Origin: Nocardia nova NBRC 15556
GTDB lineage: Bacteria; Actinomycetota; Actinomycetes; Mycobacteriales; Mycobacteriaceae
Assembly (NCBI RefSeq): GCF_001613005.1
Contig: NZ_BDBN01000027.1
Location: forward strand, 53,141-117,140
Direction: 5' to 3'
DNA length: 64,000 bases
The notes under the pieces were generated by a model. That model did no database searches and was not told the origin of the DNA. It saw nothing but the letters and a program-made list of their open reading frames with translations. The translations under genes were made by a program, and so were the position numbers. Shown in pieces: positions 61,525 to 64,000 of the stretch; the first letter of the stretch is position 1, and every line of letters begins with the position of its first letter.

Positions 61525-61773
61525 ATGCCGGCGCTGGAGCGGCTCATCGGACGTCCGGTGGAACCGGAAAAGCTCATCGAAGCTGCCCTCGTCGCACTGG
61601 TTCTCGATATCGACAGCGAGTCTCTGCCTCTGCTCGGCGGTCTCGCCCGAGCAGAGAACGACCAAGCCGAGGAACTGTTCGACCGAGTGTTGAACGAACT
61701 CGACATCGTGGCAACGATTCCCACCGATGAGTGCGATATCCGGCACCTACTGGTTCGATGGTGGGCGGCCTGA
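61525..61773 (+). CDS. Small protein of unknown function
   Basis: An 82-residue acidic, mostly helical protein (LIGRPVEPEKLIEAALVALVL, then LLGGLARAENDQAEELFDRVL) ending in HLLVRWWAA. No family recognised. AAGGA lies 11 bases before the ATG. It converges on the gene at 61790. It may be a complete small gene or the end of something larger; the upstream continuation of the frame does not look coding. Confidence 0.4.
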   Translation: MPALERLIGRPVEPEKLIEAALVALVLDIDSESLPLLGGLARAENDQAEELFDRVLNELDIVATIPTDECDIRHLLVRWWAA

Positions 61774-61789
61774 TCAACTCTGCGGCACA

Positions 61790-62935
61790 TCAACTGCGGC
61801 CGGAATTCGCACTGCGGCCACCAGCCCCGCTTCGGATGCCGGACCACGTCTCGTTGATGTCGTCGCGCGCCCATTCGACGATGTCACCGTCGGCGCGGAC
61901 GTCACCGGTGAGCCAGAACGCTTCGTCGGGTGCCCATCCCGCGATCACCGACGCCGCGTCACCGTCGACATCGATAGCGATGCCCGCAGCCGCGAGATAG
62001 CCGGCGACGGTGAGGTGCACTCCCCCGTACTCCTCGGCTACGGCATGCCAGTCGGGCAGAACCCACCGTCCGTCGCGGCCCGTGGTGCGGTACCAGTCGT
62101 GGCGTTTCTGCGCCGTGACCTCGAGCGGGAACCGCTGACACAGATGCGCCCAGGCGGCAGCGCCGTCGATTTCGAACGTATCGATGTCTGCCGGGATGAT
62201 CTGTCGCCGAGCCCAGGCACGATACTCACCCGCGGAGTCTTCGACGAACCACAGGGACGCGGGCGAACCGTCATCGAGTGTCCGCGTGGAGCACGGAACA
62301 CCGAGCGGCGACGACCACCACACGCCGGAGTAGGCGGCTGTCGGATCGGTGGGGCGTTCTCGCGCCGCGCGTTTCTCCTCTGCAACGACCCGGTCCAGCC
62401 ATGTGGTGAGCACTTTCCCGACCGAAGGAACGCTGTCGTGTCGCTTGCCCCATCCCAGGGACCACTGCTCGTCGCGAACAACGCCGGTGGTCCACCACCG
62501 AGCGTGCTCCGACGCACTGAGGTGTTCGGCGACGCGTCGCAGTTCTGGAAGCATCGGGTCCGTCATGGCGAGAACATCTTCGCCTTCGGGCTCCTGCCAG
62601 TACCGGGCGGAATCTGTGGTCGCCGCGAGCGCGGTATGCAGGTCCTTTTTCGTCACATCGGGCAGCGGCACGTCCGCCAGCAGTCGCGCCACGTGTTCGG
62701 GGGCAACGCGCGGAAGGGGCTGGTCGGCGCCGGGTCCGTAGCTGACGCATGCGACTCCGCTTCCCGCGTCGAGTTGGTGAGCGGCGTAGAACACTCCGGA
62801 GCAGAAGGAGTCCTGCGTGTGTTCGACGCGCACACGCTCGTCGGCGAGGCGCGCGTACTCGAGGAGAAGACGACGACCCCGTGGGCCCGCCAGCAGTGCC
62901 TCGGTGAGCGTCGCCGGAGTTTCCCCTGCCACCAT
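61790..62935 (-). CDS. Protein of unknown function
   Basis: A 381-residue protein with good coding character but no recognised domain. It is rich in Trp (about 15) and Asp/Glu; features include ERVRVEHTQDSFCSGVFYAA near the start and GRDGRWVLPDWHAVAEEYGGVHL near residue 305, which resembles the immunity/SUKH-like or YrhB-like proteins found across actinomycetes. No signal peptide or membrane segment. The ATG has no strong ribosome site. No operator of the regulon was found upstream, so it probably lies outside the catabolic set. Confidence 0.7.
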   Translation of the reverse strand: MVAGETPATLTEALLAGPRGRRLLLEYARLADERVRVEHTQDSFCSGVFYAAHQLDAGSGVACVSYGPGADQPLPRVAPEHVARLLADVPLPDVTKKDLHTALAATTDSARYWQEPEGEDVLAMTDPMLPELRRVAEHLSASEHARWWTTGVVRDEQWSLGWGKRHDSVPSVGKVLTTWLDRVVAEEKRAARERPTDPTAAYSGVWWSSPLGVPCSTRTLDDGSPASLWFVEDSAGEYRAWARRQIIPADIDTFEIDGAAAWAHLCQRFPLEVTAQKRHDWYRTTGRDGRWVLPDWHAVAEEYGGVHLTVAGYLAAAGIAIDVDGDAASVIAGWAPDEAFWLTGDVRADGDIVEWARDDINETWSGIRSGAGGRSANSGRS

Positions 62936-63047
62936 GAATCCAGTAGATCACTACCGCTGCGGCGACTTCGATCGAACGGCTGTTCCGCCGCGCCTATCCG
63001 GATCGATGCGGGTTGAGCTTTGTTGCGCCACTTGATGATTGACGATT

Positions 63048-63311
63048 CGAGCGGTGGTTCGACTGCGTGAACGCGAGGTGCGTTTCGGGCTCGGCAGCCG
63101 GATCAACGACGGGAACGATCCGTTCGGCAATCTCTTCCTGCAAACCCTGGCGATGGTCGCCGAATTCGAAGCCAACCTCGGCCACTGACGAACCCGCGAA
63201 GACATGGCCGAGGCGCGAGCGAAGGGCCGACCGCAGGGCCGACCAGGCCGGCGAAATACGCCCCCGTCCGGCCTCGTGACGCTCGAACACGTAACGGCCG
63301 TCGTGATGTGA
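63048..63311 (+). pseudogene. Serine recombinase (resolvase/invertase) remnant
   Basis: In one frame: GSRINDGNDPFGNLFLQTLAMVAEFEANLGH, an in-frame TGA, then RTREDMAEARAKGRPQGR. This is the E-helix and start of the DNA-binding part of Tn3-type resolvases, where the family reads FEANLGHxRTREGM. The catalytic N-terminal half is absent and the HTH end does not match. A decayed mobile-element gene at the border of the catabolic region. Confidence 0.7.
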
Positions 63312-63778
63312 ACGTGATCTGGAGTACAAAACCGCAAACTGTGAGCGGCGACATAGTTTAGGAAAGTTCCCCCGGTCAGACGCCTGAAAATGTGGTAACC
63401 AACCATCGCGCGGCTCCGCTTCCGACGTCTCGTCGTTGTCGGAGTGATGCCGGAGCGTTATCGTATGGATATACGTTCGGCTACCTGGTCCGAATGTGCC
63501 TTGCGAATCGTAATTCGCACCTCCCAATTGAAACCGCCGCCAAATTCTAGCCGCGCCTTCGGCGTGAAAAACCGGTCGGCGGACTGATCGCGGTAGGACG
63601 CGCGCCCGACTCCGGTCGAGGCGCGGCACAGCGCAGCGCCCGCAGCATCGCGACAGTTCGGTCGTTCCGGGTCAGGCCATCCCCACAGCACTCCGTGCAG
63701 AGGCGAGTTCATTCGGACCCGCCCGGCTGCTCGCTGCCCGCTGTGTGCCCGAACAGTCGAGAACAGGAATCAGACCGC
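63312..63778. other. Gene-free stretch after the recombinase remnant
   Basis: About 470 bases, with AT-rich patches around 63310-63400 and 63440-63550 unlike the neighbouring GC-rich genes. An 84-codon frame on the minus strand (63458-63712) has no ribosome site or known family and is left out. No terminal inverted repeats of an insertion sequence were found. Confidence 0.35.
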
Positions 63779-64000
63779 ATGTCCGCAACATCCACACGCC
63801 GCAGATCCATGACCTCGATCGTCCGCACCGCCGGTGCCGTGTCGCTGGCCGCCACCGCGGCAGCGACCATCATCGCCACGGCCGGCGGTGGCCAGTCGTC
63901 CACAGCACAGGCGATCGATATCAAGGCGCTCGCGACTACCGTCGCCGCAGCCGGCGCGCCCGGAGCAGCTCAGGCACCCGGCCCGGCCCCTCAGCCCGCC
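63779..64000 (+). CDS. Secreted or envelope protein, N-terminal part
   Basis: The gene runs off the window end; 74 residues are visible. A basic start (STRRRSMTSIVRTAG) is followed by a hydrophobic stretch (AVSLAATAAATIIATAG) and small residues, a typical Sec signal peptide with cleavage likely near residue 40-46, then Ala/Pro-rich sequence (PGAAQAPGPAPQPA). AGGAA precedes the ATG. Composition resembles secreted actinobacterial proteins such as peptidoglycan-acting enzymes, but no domain is visible. Confidence 0.6.
   Translation, partial: MSATSTRRRSMTSIVRTAGAVSLAATAAATIIATAGGGQSSTAQAIDIKALATTVAAAGAPGAAQAPGPAPQPA

Noticed and set aside
63458..63712. 84-codon frame on the minus strand near the right end
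   Set aside because: No ribosome site or recognisable domain, and it lies in an AT-variable gene-free stretch.
1..64000. tRNA, rRNA, CRISPR array, riboswitch or complete insertion sequence
   Set aside because: None seen on reading both strands; no cloverleaf, repeat-spacer pattern or transposase with terminal repeats was found.

Overview
The window is chromosomal DNA of a high-GC actinomycete, most likely a Nocardia/Rhodococcus-type member of the Mycobacteriales. This is an inference from a WS/DGAT acyltransferase fragment, actinobacterial KshA/KshB, HsaA-like and HsaB-like oxygenase parts, three KstD-like flavoproteins, a KstR-type operator, GTG starts and actinobacterial TANNNT -10 boxes. 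No rRNA, tRNA, CRISPR array or intact mobile element was seen.

Most of the window (about 5-62 kb) reads as one accessory catabolic region for a steroid-like or polycyclic terpenoid-like substrate. From left to right: 0-5 kb holds the end of a WS/DGAT, an alpha/beta hydrolase behind a KstR-type operator, a zinc alcohol dehydrogenase, an AraC regulator and an acyl-CoA dehydrogenase. 5-10 kb holds an SDR/MaoC operon, an SDR and an orphan NIT-domain kinase. 10-22 kb holds a KstD-like enzyme with a truncated SDR and an HsaB-like reductase, an operon of two SDRs, a Baeyer-Villiger monooxygenase (BVMO), an OYE-family reductase and a Cys-rich small protein, then a second BVMO with an esterase. 22-29 kb holds kshA, an HsaA-like hydroxylase and an internally deleted HsaC-like protein, then kshB, an IclR regulator, a second KstD-like enzyme, a VOC protein and an SDR. 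30-36 kb is a beta-oxidation operon (enoyl-CoA hydratase, two acyl-CoA dehydrogenases, CaiB-type CoA transferase, GntR regulator, esterase). 36-42 kb holds AdhE, gene remnants, a 3alpha-HSD-like SDR, a TetR regulator and a second OYE-family reductase. 42-48 kb is a P450 operon with its own ferredoxin and reductase. 48-54 kb is a branched-chain-type ABC importer whose two permeases and one ATPase are fused into one protein. 54-64 kb holds regulators, Dabb/SnoaL/VOC proteins, a third KstD-like flavoprotein, a LacI regulator, pseudogenes and a decayed serine recombinase.

The strongest new signal is regulatory. A 15-bp palindrome with consensus TTCCG-CTCAG-CGGAA (TCCCG/CGGGA variants common) recurs between genes. 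In 15 cases it is followed, 33-35 bp from the third base of its right half-site to the first base of the hexamer, by a TANNNT-like -10 box on the strand of the next gene. Where the -10 lies 6-7 nt before the start codon, the transcript should be leaderless and the palindrome is centred about 50 bp upstream of the transcription start. Size and symmetry fit an IclR-family activator. Two IclR genes with nearly the same recognition helix lie in the window. The sites link kshA, kshB, two KstD operons plus the third KstD-like gene, both BVMO operons, the P450 operon, the importer, the kinase and several small proteins into one predicted regulon.

Inferred pathway: import by the fused ABC system; 3alpha-hydroxyl oxidation; A-ring desaturation by KstD-like enzymes; 9alpha-hydroxylation by KshAB; phenol hydroxylation by the HsaA/HsaB-like pair; ring-oxygen insertion by BVMOs followed by esterases; side-chain removal by the acyl-CoA operon. 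The extradiol dioxygenase and the meta-cleavage hydrolase are present only as degraded remnants, so those steps must be supplied from elsewhere in the genome or the route differs from the classical one.
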